A DNA stretch of 64,000 bases from Pseudarthrobacter sp. GA104. Lineage in GTDB: Bacteria > Actinomycetota > Actinomycetes > Actinomycetales > Micrococcaceae. The notes beneath the pieces were generated by a model. The model made no database searches and had not been told where the DNA came from. It saw nothing but the letters and a program-made list of their open reading frames with translations. Location of the stretch: assembly GCF_009741265.1 (NCBI RefSeq), contig NZ_WOWL01000001.1, positions 3,038,001 through 3,102,000 of the forward strand. The letters are read 5' to 3'. A program made the position numbers and the translations under genes. This document shows, piece after piece, positions 52,949 through 61,600 of this stretch (position 1 is the stretch's first letter; each line of letters starts with the position of its first letter).

Positions 52949-54186
52949 AGGATCTGCTCTATTGTTGCCAGCCGGTCTGCCATTTCCTGATGCCAGTGGT
53001 CCCTGCAGTTTCGGAACGGCTCATGCAGCCTGCCCAGCAGGTGGAAGGCTGTCCAGGCAACCACCTCGGCGTCGCTGACCGGCTGGCCCGTTGACCGGTA
53101 GCCCTCCAGCAGGGCCGCAGTGAGGGACGGCCTGCCCGCACCGGCAGCCGCAGCAAGGAGTTCAACGGCCGCGAAGCTCCCCAGGTCCGATGCTCCACGG
53201 CCGTGGGAGCAGCGGTCAAAGTCGATCAGGCGGATCCGGGTCCCGTCCACGAGCACCTGGTCCGCGGAGAAGTCACCGTGGATGAGGGTCTGGCCTGAGT
53301 TGATGTCCACCACCGGTTGCAGTCTTCCATGTATCCGGTCCAGCCGGGCGGCCAGTGCCGGGGCAAGCCTCGCATGGTGCCGCACCGAGGCGGAAAGCCT
53401 CGCCGCCGGGCTGCCCTGCATTGCCTGTGCCCCGGGCAGCGGTCCCAGCGAGTGAAGCCGTGCCAGTGCCCTTCCGGTTTCATGGGTCAGTTCAGTGAGC
53501 CGCGTCGCCGTGCTCTCTCCGGGGGAGCCGAGGTGGCCCATGCCGAACCACGGGTAGTAGCGAAGGCTCCGCGAGCGGGGAATGCCCGGGGGCAGGGCCT
53601 CCGGGAGGCATTCCGGCACCACCGGGACGCCGGCGCCGCCCAGCCGGACCAGCAGGGCTGCCGTTCCGGGGAAAGGCGTGGACGTGGCCTTGCAGACGAG
53701 CTCCCCCGTATCAGTCCCCACCGTGAATACGACGCGCCGAAACGGGTTGTAGTTCAGGATCCGGCTCCCGGCCATGCCCCCGGGTAAGCCGGAACGGGTG
53801 AAGTGGGCCAGGGGTTTGTGCAGCTTCCCGTCCATCTGCAGGGGCCCCGTAAGCACCTGGTACCCCGGAAAGCCTGGCATTCCTATCTGCACCACGCGGG
53901 AGGCCCCGGTGGACCATTGCCTGCTTCGGTGCAGGATCTTTTCGGCCTTCTCGACGGCGGACGGGTGGTACGCGGCAATCCATTGCGGCGTGTCCTGCCC
54001 GTCCTGGAGCCGCGCCACCGCCGAGACGCCCGGCTTATGCCGCATGCGGTCCGCCCGGGCCGGCCGTCCCAAGGCGTGGCTCAGGCGGGAGGCATCGAAG
54101 AAGAGGTCGAGAACGGGCAGGCCCTTGTCCACGGGAGGCCCGGCAGGACCGGCAGCGGTGCCGGGGAAAGTCCCTGTGTTGCTCAT
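52945..54186 (-). CDS. APH-fold phosphotransferase (kinase) 2 of glycan operon
   Basis: A 413-residue relative of the downstream kinase: LIHGDFSADQVLV near residue 307 (catalytic Asp; Gln replaces Asn) and LIDFDRC near 325. The N-terminal half is divergent and has VCKATSTPFPG, whose Lys probably binds ATP. The ATG overlaps the ABC transporter stop. The two kinases share little outside motifs, suggesting different substrates. Confidence 0.8.
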   Translation of the reverse strand: MSNTGTFPGTAAGPAGPPVDKGLPVLDLFFDASRLSHALGRPARADRMRHKPGVSAVARLQDGQDTPQWIAAYHPSAVEKAEKILHRSRQWSTGASRVVQIGMPGFPGYQVLTGPLQMDGKLHKPLAHFTRSGLPGGMAGSRILNYNPFRRVVFTVGTDTGELVCKATSTPFPGTAALLVRLGGAGVPVVPECLPEALPPGIPRSRSLRYYPWFGMGHLGSPGESTATRLTELTHETGRALARLHSLGPLPGAQAMQGSPAARLSASVRHHARLAPALAARLDRIHGRLQPVVDINSGQTLIHGDFSADQVLVDGTRIRLIDFDRCSHGRGASDLGSFAAVELLAAAAGAGRPSLTAALLEGYRSTGQPVSDAEVVAWTAFHLLGRLHEPFRNCRDHWHQEMADRLATIEQIL

Positions 54187-55994
54187 GCTGTCTCCGTCCT
54201 TGCCGGGGCCTCGCGGGCGGCTGCGAGCTGCTGCGCGAGCCAGGAGGCGAACAGCGGATAGCCGACGAGCTCATCGGGCGGCCCGTCCAGCAGAACCTGC
54301 CCGTCCTGCAGCCAGACCACCCTGTCACAGGCCAGGGCCACCGAGGCCTCATGGGTGATCCACACCGTGGTGCGCCCCCTGGTCAAGGTGTCCAGGCCCG
54401 CCATCACCTCGGCACGGGATGCCTGGTCCAGTCCGGTGGTCACCTCATCGAGAACCACCACCGGTGAATCCCGGAGCAGGGCCCGTGCAATTGACAGGCG
54501 CTGCCGCTGGCCGCCCGAAAGAGTGCCGCCCCGCTCGCCGACCACGGTGTCGTAGCCTTCCGGCAACGCTGCGATGAACCCGTGGGCATGGGCGAGGCGG
54601 GCCGCCTGCTCCACCTCGCGGTCAGAGGCGTCCAGCCGGCCGTAGCGGATATTTTCCCTTATGGTTCCTGCGAACAGCACCGCCTCCTGCAGGACGACAC
54701 CCAGGGCCGAGCGGACCGAACCCAACGTGGCGTCCCTGAGGTCCCGCCCGTCGATCCGCACCGAACCCTCCACCGGGTCGAGCATGCGCGCCAGCAGGGA
54801 CACGAGCGTGGACTTCCCGGATCCGGATGGTCCGATGATGGCGGTCTTGCGACCCGCCGGGATGGTGAGGTCCACCCCGCGCAGCACTGGCCGGCCAGCG
54901 ATGTAGGCGGCGGTAACTCCCCGGAATTCAATCGCTCCGCGCACTGTGCCAAGGGGAGTGGCGCCGGGTGCATCGGTGATCTCCACGTGTTCCTCGAGGA
55001 GTTCAGCCACCCGCTCCCCGGATGCCGCGGCGCGGGCTATGCGCCCGGTATGTTTTGCCAGGTCCCGCAGGGGCTTCATCGCCGTCTTGAGGTACATGAG
55101 GAACAACACCAGGTCCCCCGGAGTCATGGCGCCTTGAGTCACGCGCCAGCCCCCGACCGTCAAGACCACCGCGCCCGCCAGGCCGACTATGACATCGGTT
55201 CGGCGCTCCAGTGCGGCGGCAAGGCGCCGGGACTGCACCCCGTCCTTCAGCGTCCTGGCGTTGCTGCCTTTGAAGCGGACTGCGAGCGCGCTTTCCAAAC
55301 CGTACGCCTGGACGACACGGATGGCTCCCAGGCTCTCCTGCGCGGTATTGGCGAGTGAGCTTTCACCCTTGCGGGTGCGGCGGGCCGCCGTCGTTATTCT
55401 TCCCGTGCTCCCCCTGGAGACGGCCACGAATGCTGCACAGGCGGCGAGCACGGTGAGAGCCAGCAGCGGGTCCAGCCAGAACATGACCCCGGCCATCGCC
55501 ACGAGCGTGATGCAGTTCGCCAGCAGGGGCAGGCCGGCGCTGACGGCAACTTCCTGGAGCCGGCCCACGTCGCCCACGAGCCGCTGCACCGTGTCACCGG
55601 TCCGTGATGTCGCGTGGTAGCGGGCAGAGAGGGACTGGACATGGTCGAAAACGCGTGCCCTCAGCTCCGTGGCGACGCGTGAACCGGCCAAGGCAAACGC
55701 CACAGTGGCCAGGAAATTGCTGAGTGCGCGCAATACCGTGATCAGCAGCACCGCAGCCCCGCAGGCGAGGAGAAGACCCGGACCTGCCGCAGGCCCGGGA
55801 CCGCCAAGGTCCGCACCAAGGCTCCGGGTGACCGCGTCCACCACAAATTTCACCGGCCAAGGTTCCAGGATCCGGAAGGCCACCTCGAAGAGCAGCGCCG
55901 TCACACCTCCCGCCATCAGCCACTTGTGCCCGGCAAGGTGGGGACGCACCATGGCGAGCGTGCGCCGCAATGGCCGTTCCCGCGGTCTGCTCAC
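54183..55994 (-). CDS. MsbA-like ABC exporter
   Basis: A 603-residue half-transporter: six-helix transmembrane domain (about 20-310) and ABC domain with GPSGSGKST near 394, LSGGQRQRLSIARALL near 498 and VVVLDE. It forms a homodimer or partners another protein to export a lipid, glycolipid or peptide. Between glycosyltransferase and kinase genes, a lipid-linked saccharide is a reasonable cargo. Start GTG overlaps the previous stop; stop overlaps kinase 2. Confidence 0.9.
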   Translation of the reverse strand: MSRPRERPLRRTLAMVRPHLAGHKWLMAGGVTALLFEVAFRILEPWPVKFVVDAVTRSLGADLGGPGPAAGPGLLLACGAAVLLITVLRALSNFLATVAFALAGSRVATELRARVFDHVQSLSARYHATSRTGDTVQRLVGDVGRLQEVAVSAGLPLLANCITLVAMAGVMFWLDPLLALTVLAACAAFVAVSRGSTGRITTAARRTRKGESSLANTAQESLGAIRVVQAYGLESALAVRFKGSNARTLKDGVQSRRLAAALERRTDVIVGLAGAVVLTVGGWRVTQGAMTPGDLVLFLMYLKTAMKPLRDLAKHTGRIARAAASGERVAELLEEHVEITDAPGATPLGTVRGAIEFRGVTAAYIAGRPVLRGVDLTIPAGRKTAIIGPSGSGKSTLVSLLARMLDPVEGSVRIDGRDLRDATLGSVRSALGVVLQEAVLFAGTIRENIRYGRLDASDREVEQAARLAHAHGFIAALPEGYDTVVGERGGTLSGGQRQRLSIARALLRDSPVVVLDEVTTGLDQASRAEVMAGLDTLTRGRTTVWITHEASVALACDRVVWLQDGQVLLDGPPDELVGYPLFASWLAQQLAAAREAPARTETA

Positions 55995-57160
55995 AGGGCT
56001 GCGCCTTCTGTGATGCGCGCCAGCACACTGTCCCAGCTGTGCCGCTCCAGGACAACGCGCCGGGCGGCTGCCGACATCGCAGCCCGGGTGCCTGGAGCCT
56101 CAACGAGGGAATCGATGGCACCTGCCAGCCGGCCGGCATTGGAAGGATCCACGAGCAGGCCGGTGACCCCGTGCTCGATGATTCCGGGAACCTGGCCCAC
56201 CCTTGAGGCCACGACCGGAAGGCCGGCCGCGCAGTACTCGTAGATCTTCAAAGGAGAAAAGTAGTGTTCCGCGTCATCGTCCAGGGCAGGATAGGGGGCC
56301 ACCCCGATTGCACAGCCGGCCAGGGCGGCGGGGATATCGTCCGGCGGAACAGCACCGGTGAACTCGACGTCCAGCTCCAGGTCCGCAGCGAGGGCGCGCA
56401 GCGCTGGCCCCTCGGGTCCGTCGCCTACGATCTTCAGTGCCCAAACGCGTGAGGCAGCAGCCTGGGCTTCCAGCAGCGTCCGCACACCGTGCCATGGCTT
56501 CAGTGTCCCGACAAACACCACAACCGGCCTGCCCGCGGTCTCGGGTGACGGCCTGATGCGGTGGCCGTTCACACCGTTCGGGGTGACGATCACGTGCCGC
56601 GCGCCAGGGCCGGTACGGTCCAGCACCCAGTCACGGACGGGTGCCGAAACGCAGGCAACCGTGCTGGCGGCCCGGACCTGGCCGCGCAGGCAGTCAAGGG
56701 CTGCTTCCTCGTCGTGGATCTCCCGGTACTTGCGCTGTTCGTCAATGAGCGGTGCGTTGACCTCCAGGAAGCCGGGAATCCGCAATGCCTCCGTGACGCG
56801 CTGGAGTGCGTCGCTGAACAGGGAGTAGCGCTCGTAGACGGCATCGGCGCCATCCCGAATCACCTGCGCAGCAAGGCTTTCCGCAGCCCGCACCTGTGCC
56901 CGCTCACGATTCCCGCCTGTGGCGGCCTTGATGGGGTGCACCACGACAGGGACGTCTGCCAGGTCGGGAGGAACGTCCGTCCCGTTCCGTGTGCAGTAGA
57001 TCGTCACCTCGGCCCCGCGGTTGCGCCAGCTGCGGACAATTTCCTGGACGTGGACGGACGCGCCTTTGCTCCCGAACACAGGAACGCCGGGATCGACGGA
57101 AAGATAAGCCACCCGTCTTCCAGCCATTGCCGCCACCCCAGCTGATACCCCGCCGGCCAT
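55991..57160 (-). CDS. Glycosyltransferase family 4 protein
   Basis: A 389-residue GT-B enzyme. The N-terminal domain has FGSKGASVHVQEI; the donor site has FVGTLKPWHGV and PLKIYEYCAAGLPVV with the conserved Glu. It transfers a nucleotide-linked sugar, perhaps UDP-glucuronate from the adjacent dehydrogenase. The start may be ATG 57127 (MAGRRVAYLSV), a better family fit. The stop overlaps the ABC transporter start. Confidence 0.87.
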   Translation of the reverse strand: MAGGVSAGVAAMAGRRVAYLSVDPGVPVFGSKGASVHVQEIVRSWRNRGAEVTIYCTRNGTDVPPDLADVPVVVHPIKAATGGNRERAQVRAAESLAAQVIRDGADAVYERYSLFSDALQRVTEALRIPGFLEVNAPLIDEQRKYREIHDEEAALDCLRGQVRAASTVACVSAPVRDWVLDRTGPGARHVIVTPNGVNGHRIRPSPETAGRPVVVFVGTLKPWHGVRTLLEAQAAASRVWALKIVGDGPEGPALRALAADLELDVEFTGAVPPDDIPAALAGCAIGVAPYPALDDDAEHYFSPLKIYEYCAAGLPVVASRVGQVPGIIEHGVTGLLVDPSNAGRLAGAIDSLVEAPGTRAAMSAAARRVVLERHSWDSVLARITEGAAL

Positions 57161-57163
57161 TGC

Positions 57164-58495
57164 TCAGCGGCCTGCGGATTGTGTCAGGACAGGGCTCAGG
57201 GCCGCATCAGCTGGTGCGAAGTCCACAGGGGTGGCCCGCCCGGGCTGAGACCTGGAATGGACAGCGGTGCTCTGGTACTGCAGATCCCTCAGGGCCGCTG
57301 ACTGGATGGCCGCATCGAAGTTCCGTTCCACGAGCCTCCTGGCGGCGCCAGCCATGCCGATCCGGTCGAAACCCGGCCGGGTGACCTCCTGCAAGGCGGC
57401 GACGAGCTCGCCGGTGCTGCCCGGGACCGTAAGAATACCGGTCTGTCTCCCGCCGTCGTCGTGCCCCACCACCTCGGGGATGCCGGTGACGGCGCTGGCC
57501 ACCACCGGGACCCCCAAAGCCATGGCTTCGAGCAGTACGGTGGGAAGCCCGTCGGTGTTGCCGTCAGCACCCACAACACAGGGCGCCACGAACACATCGG
57601 CCCACCGCAGCAGCTCGATCACCTCGTTCTGCGTGCGGGGTCCCAGCAGTTCCACGCTGCGTTCAAGCCCGAGCCGCGCAATCCGGCCTGCCAGGTCTTC
57701 CTCCAGTTCTCCGCCGCCCGCGATCCGCGTCACGGTGCTGACCCCCGCGGCCTGCAGGGCAGCCACTGCATCAATGAGGTGCCGGAAGCCCTTTTTCTCC
57801 ACCAGGCGGCCCACGGCCGCAATCCGCAGGGGTGAATGCAGGGCGGACGGCGGCAGGTAGGGAAACCGTCCCAGTTCGAGGCCGTTGTAGATGCGCCGCA
57901 CTTTGCCGGCGGAGTCCGGCGCAATGGCCCGCAGGAAGCCGGCATTGAAGTCGCTGACGGTCACCACGTGCGAGGCCGATGCCATCAGTGACCGCAGAAC
58001 GTCCTCGTCAACAGCTTCATGGAAGAGATCCTTGGCATGGGCCGTGAACGAAAAACGTATGCCGGCCAGTGCAGCGGCGATCGCCGCCGTCCGGGCAGCG
58101 AGGCTCCCAAAGTGCGCGTGCAGGTGCGTGATTCCCCGGCGGGTTGCCTGAACCGCCAATTCAATGCCCTGGTGCACTTCCCCTGCATCTGCCCTGGCAA
58201 GCTCGGGCAGCATGCGGGCGAAGGATGCGCCGAACCCGGGAACAGTCCTCTCCGCCTCGGCGATGACCATCCATCCTTCTGCGAGCCTGGCGGGCCTGCC
58301 GAGGTATGTCACAGGGGCCTGCACGCGGGCGAGTTCCGGGTGGAAACGGGGATCCGAGGCCTGGCGGAGCGAAAAAATGTGGATGTCTTCCCCCGCCGCT
58401 TCCCTTGCGAGGATCTCGGTAACGATAAAGGTCTCCGAAAACCTGGGGTAAACCTTCAGCACATATCCGGTGCGAACCTGCTCAGACAGCTGCAC
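57164..58495 (-). CDS. Glycosyltransferase family 4 protein (WcaL/colanic-acid type)
   Basis: A 443-residue GT-B enzyme. YPRFSETFIVTEI at the N-terminus and HLHAHFGS, FTAHAKDLFH are typical of exopolysaccharide GT4 enzymes; the C-terminal domain has AVGRLVEKKGFRHLI and LLEAMALGVPVV. GTG 58495 overlaps the upstream gene by 14 bases. Downstream GT starts three bases after the stop. Confidence 0.88.
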   Translation of the reverse strand: MQLSEQVRTGYVLKVYPRFSETFIVTEILAREAAGEDIHIFSLRQASDPRFHPELARVQAPVTYLGRPARLAEGWMVIAEAERTVPGFGASFARMLPELARADAGEVHQGIELAVQATRRGITHLHAHFGSLAARTAAIAAALAGIRFSFTAHAKDLFHEAVDEDVLRSLMASASHVVTVSDFNAGFLRAIAPDSAGKVRRIYNGLELGRFPYLPPSALHSPLRIAAVGRLVEKKGFRHLIDAVAALQAAGVSTVTRIAGGGELEEDLAGRIARLGLERSVELLGPRTQNEVIELLRWADVFVAPCVVGADGNTDGLPTVLLEAMALGVPVVASAVTGIPEVVGHDDGGRQTGILTVPGSTGELVAALQEVTRPGFDRIGMAGAARRLVERNFDAAIQSAALRDLQYQSTAVHSRSQPGRATPVDFAPADAALSPVLTQSAGR

Positions 58496-59765
58496 GGTTC
58501 CTCCAGTCCGAGCGGATCCCAGGGTGCTGGATTACTGCCGGGGCCGATCTCCGGCGTGTTACCGGGCTAGCGAGCAGCCCGGCAGCAAGGCCGCACACCG
58601 TCTCCAGCCCGCTCAGCGAAATGCCGGTGCGGGTGGTGGAGGAGCCCGCTGCGGAGCGGAACCATGCACCCAAGGCCTCGGGGGTGAACGCTTCGGGCCG
58701 GCAAAGATCAATGAGCCCCCGGTCGGCCAGGGCCTTGGCCCGTATCAGCTGCTCCCGGCGGGGACTGGTGCGGGGGACAATCAGCGCCGGGGTTGTGGTG
58801 CTCATGATCTCGCAGACGCTGTTGTACCCTCCCATGGAGACCACCGCAGCCGCGTCCCTGATCTCCGGCAGGGCGTCCCGCACTGAGCCTACGACTGTCA
58901 CGGAGGCGCCGGCAGCGCGCTCCACTTCGGCCCGGTGTCCCATCGGCATGTTCGGCCCGGTCACCACCAGGTGCTCATAGCCGGCCGGTACTTCCGCTCG
59001 GGCGGCCGTGAGCGTAACCTCCAGGCCGTCGCCGCCCCCGCCTGCGAGCGTCAGCACGTAGGGGCTGCGGGATTCGGGGCCTGGCTGGGCTGAGTGCCGG
59101 TTCGCGGCGAGGTAGCCGGTAAACCGGACGAGGTCCTCCAGTTCCTGCGGCACCTCCCCGGTGCTCAGGGGATCGTGGACGGCCGGGTCCCCATAGACCC
59201 AGACTTCATCAAAGGCCTCACGCACCCGCGAAAGATCGCCCAAAGCCCGCCATTCCCGCCGGGCGGCAGAGGGAGAGTCCAGGACTTCCCGAAGGCCAAG
59301 CACCACCCGGCAGTTGGGCTTTGCCGTCCGGAGCCGGCCGAGGGCACGGGCCAGTTCGTTGTCAACACCGAAGGCGTGCCGGTCTACGATGACCAGATGC
59401 GGCTTGAACTGTTTGGTGACGGCGGCCAGGATCCGCGAACGGATCCGCACGAGTTTGGGCTGTCCAACCTGGAGGTGGCGGGGCTCGTAGCCGTTCGGAC
59501 CCTTCTGGATTCCGGGCAGCAGGACCCAGTCCCAGCCAACGGGCGCGCAGAAACGCGGGGCGTTCGGCTCGCCCGTGATCAGCAGGCCGCTCACGGGACG
59601 GCCGGTCAGCCCCGGCAACCCGCGCGAGAGCGCATGCGCCAAGGCCAGGTTGCGGCGGCTATGGCCAAGGCCCTGCGAATCGTGGGAGTAGAGCACCACC
59701 CTCAGCGGCTTCGGTGTCTTGGCGGCCTTCATTTTTCCGGAAATTTCATTCAAGCCGGTTGTCAC
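58482..59765 (-). CDS. MurG-like glycosyltransferase (GT28-type donor domain)
   Basis: A 427-residue protein: SQGLGHSRRNLALAHAL at the N-terminus (acceptor side), and VSMGGYNSVCEIM with PRTSPRREQLIRA at the C-terminus, the donor-binding pattern of GT28/MurG-type enzymes. First gene of the operon. GTG 59765 and ATG 59732 are both possible; neither has a strong ribosome-binding site. The C-terminal 35 residues are basic and unlike the family. Confidence 0.8.
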   Translation of the reverse strand: MTTGLNEISGKMKAAKTPKPLRVVLYSHDSQGLGHSRRNLALAHALSRGLPGLTGRPVSGLLITGEPNAPRFCAPVGWDWVLLPGIQKGPNGYEPRHLQVGQPKLVRIRSRILAAVTKQFKPHLVIVDRHAFGVDNELARALGRLRTAKPNCRVVLGLREVLDSPSAARREWRALGDLSRVREAFDEVWVYGDPAVHDPLSTGEVPQELEDLVRFTGYLAANRHSAQPGPESRSPYVLTLAGGGGDGLEVTLTAARAEVPAGYEHLVVTGPNMPMGHRAEVERAAGASVTVVGSVRDALPEIRDAAAVVSMGGYNSVCEIMSTTTPALIVPRTSPRREQLIRAKALADRGLIDLCRPEAFTPEALGAWFRSAAGSSTTRTGISLSGLETVCGLAAGLLASPVTRRRSAPAVIQHPGIRSDWRNRAAV

Positions 59766-59830
59766 ACTCCCTGAGCTGACGTTACAAGCCCAGTATTGCC
59801 CGTGACCGCACGGGTAGCAACATATTCAGG

Positions 59831-59869
59831 GATAAAACGACGGCGGCACCCGCCAGGGTGCCGCCGTCG
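59831..59869 (-). terminator. Rho-independent terminator
   Basis: A 14-bp perfect stem (59838-59851 with 59856-59869) with a 4-base loop, followed on the minus strand by TTTT. It ends the small acidic gene and separates it from the glycosyltransferase operon. Confidence 0.88.
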
Positions 59870-59912
59870 CCATTGCTGCCAGCCGTCGAGCGGCCCGGCA
59901 ATGAGGTGCTGT

Positions 59913-60218
59913 TCAGCTGTTGTCCGGCTTGGCCAGGCTTTCCTGGTCCTCCTGCTTGGCGGGTTCGTCCGACAGGCCCTGCGGGGTGAGGTCCAGGTCC
60001 TCCGTGTTCTCCGGGGCCTCGGGGGCTTCGCCGGTTTCGGCGGCCTTGAGGTTGCCGGTGTCGTCCAGGGCCGGGTTGGCGCCCTCCACCACCGTGGGGT
60101 CCTTCTTTCCGGAGCCCGGCCGGGCATCCGAATCCGCCTGGGCATTCAGGGGAGGGGTGCTGCTGGATCCCGTGTTGGTGGGATCATTCTCGTCAATCGA
60201 CGCGGGTTCGTTCGTCAT
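59913..60218 (-). CDS. Acidic, probably disordered hypothetical protein
   Basis: A 101-residue protein rich in Asp, Glu, Pro and Asn, starting MTNEPASIDENDPTNTG. GAGAGGAC before the ATG supports 60218 over longer starts. No hydrophobic segment or known domain. It is a stand-alone gene divergent from ackA. Confidence 0.68.
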   Translation of the reverse strand: MTNEPASIDENDPTNTGSSSTPPLNAQADSDARPGSGKKDPTVVEGANPALDDTGNLKAAETGEAPEAPENTEDLDLTPQGLSDEPAKQEDQESLAKPDNS

Positions 60219-60309
60219 GGAAGTGTCCTCTCGGGCGTGGTCCAGCCTGTCCGCCCCGACTCTAGGCGCAGCCGGGCCCATCCGCAAGGAATCGGCCGCC
60301 GCGCCCACC

Positions 60310-60354
60310 TATAGTGGGGTTTGAACCGCAGAAGCAAGGCTCAGGAGGCCCCTC
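60310..60354 (+). promoter_or_regulatory. ackA promoter and ribosome-binding site
   Basis: TATAGT at 60310-60315 is a likely -10 element; AGGAGG near 60342-60347 precedes the ATG at a normal spacing. So ackA has its own promoter and does not depend on pta readthrough. Confidence 0.6.
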
Positions 60355-61518
60355 ATGCTCGTGCTCGTCATCAACTCCGGATCGTCGTCGCTCAAATACC
60401 AGGTGCGCGATGTCGCGGCCGGGAGCGTCCTGACCGAGGGGCTGATCGAGAAGATCGGCATGGGCAACGGCGGTGACGGGGACGGCGAGATTGAGGGCCC
60501 GCGGGACCACGCCGAGGCGCTGGAGCAGGTGGACGCCGCCATCCACCAGGAACTCGGCGGCTTGGAGCTGGCGGCAGTGGGCCACCGGGTGGTGCACGGC
60601 GGCGAGCGGTTCGCCGAACCCGTGCTGATTGACAACGAGATCACCCGCGCCATCGAGCGCCTGAACCCGCTGGCACCGCTGCACAACCCGGCCAACGTGC
60701 TGGGGATCCGCGCCATCACCAGGAAGTGGCCGGACATGCCGCAGGTTGCCGTGTTCGACACCGCCTTCCACCGCACCCTCCCGGAGCACGCCTGGCGCTA
60801 CGCTGTCCCGGATGAGCTGTACACCAACCACGGCATCCGCCGCTACGGCTTCCACGGCACTTCCCACGAGTACGTGGCGCGGCGCGCGGCAGCGCTGCTG
60901 GACCTGCCCATGAAAGAGTTCGACGGCGTGATTGCCCACCTGGGCAACGGCGCCTCCGTCACCGCCATCCGGGGCGGCCACTCCGTGGACACGTCCATGG
61001 GCTTCACGCCCCTCGAAGGCCTGGTGATGGGGACCCGATCGGGCGACCTGGACCCGTCCATCCTGGTGTTCCTGGGCCGGGCAGGCTGGACGCCGGAAGA
61101 CCTGGACACCATGCTCAACCGGGAATCCGGGTTGAAAGGCCTGGCCGGCAACAACGACATGCGCTCCGTGGTGGAGGCCTCGGAATCCGGCGACGCGCGG
61201 GCTGCGACGGCGCTCGCCGTCACCTCCTACCGGCTGGCCAAGTACATCGGCGGGTACCACGTCGCCGTGGGCGGGGCGAAGGCACTGGTGTTCACTGCAG
61301 GGATCGGCGAGAACTCCCACCAGTTCCGTGCCCTGGTGGCGGACAGGCTGGGCGCGCTGGGCATAGAGCTCGACGCCGGCCTGAACGCCGAGCGGTCAAA
61401 GGAGCCGCGCGTCATTTCCACGGCGCGGTCCGCCATTCCCGTCCTGGTGGTTCCCACGGACGAGGAGCGGGCCATCGCGGAGGCGACTGCCGCCGTCGTG
61501 ACTTCCGCGGCCGGGTAA
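60355..61518 (+). CDS. ackA: Acetate kinase
   Basis: A 387-residue ASKHA-fold kinase converting acetyl phosphate and ADP to acetate and ATP. Motifs in order: NSGSSSLK near 7, HRVVHGGERF near 79, FDTAFHRTLP near 138, GFHGTSHEYV near 163, HLGNGASV near 197 and FTAGIGENS near 310. The stop lies directly against a 32-bp repeat array. Confidence 0.95.
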   Translation: MLVLVINSGSSSLKYQVRDVAAGSVLTEGLIEKIGMGNGGDGDGEIEGPRDHAEALEQVDAAIHQELGGLELAAVGHRVVHGGERFAEPVLIDNEITRAIERLNPLAPLHNPANVLGIRAITRKWPDMPQVAVFDTAFHRTLPEHAWRYAVPDELYTNHGIRRYGFHGTSHEYVARRAAALLDLPMKEFDGVIAHLGNGASVTAIRGGHSVDTSMGFTPLEGLVMGTRSGDLDPSILVFLGRAGWTPEDLDTMLNRESGLKGLAGNNDMRSVVEASESGDARAATALAVTSYRLAKYIGGYHVAVGGAKALVFTAGIGENSHQFRALVADRLGALGIELDAGLNAERSKEPRVISTARSAIPVLVVPTDEERAIAEATAAVVTSAAG

Positions 61519-61600
61519 CCGACGCTCTATCACTTAACGCGGGGTTTCCCCGGACGCTCTCTCACTTAACGCGGGGTTTCCCCGGACGCTCTCTCACTTA
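61519..61600. repeat. 32-bp tandem repeat array between ackA and sqr
   Basis: Units start at 61519, 61550 and 61582 (partial), each with ACGCTCT(A/C)TCACTTAA and GGGGTTTCCCC. They match the array at 40564. The last unit supplies the TAA stop of the convergent sqr gene (61598-61600). The short GGGGTTTCCCC is itself palindromic. Confidence 0.85.

Noticed and set aside
51803..54186. Aminoglycoside-resistance genes
   Set aside because: Fold matches, but operon context with glycosyltransferases and an exporter, and the Asn to Gln change, argue for another substrate.
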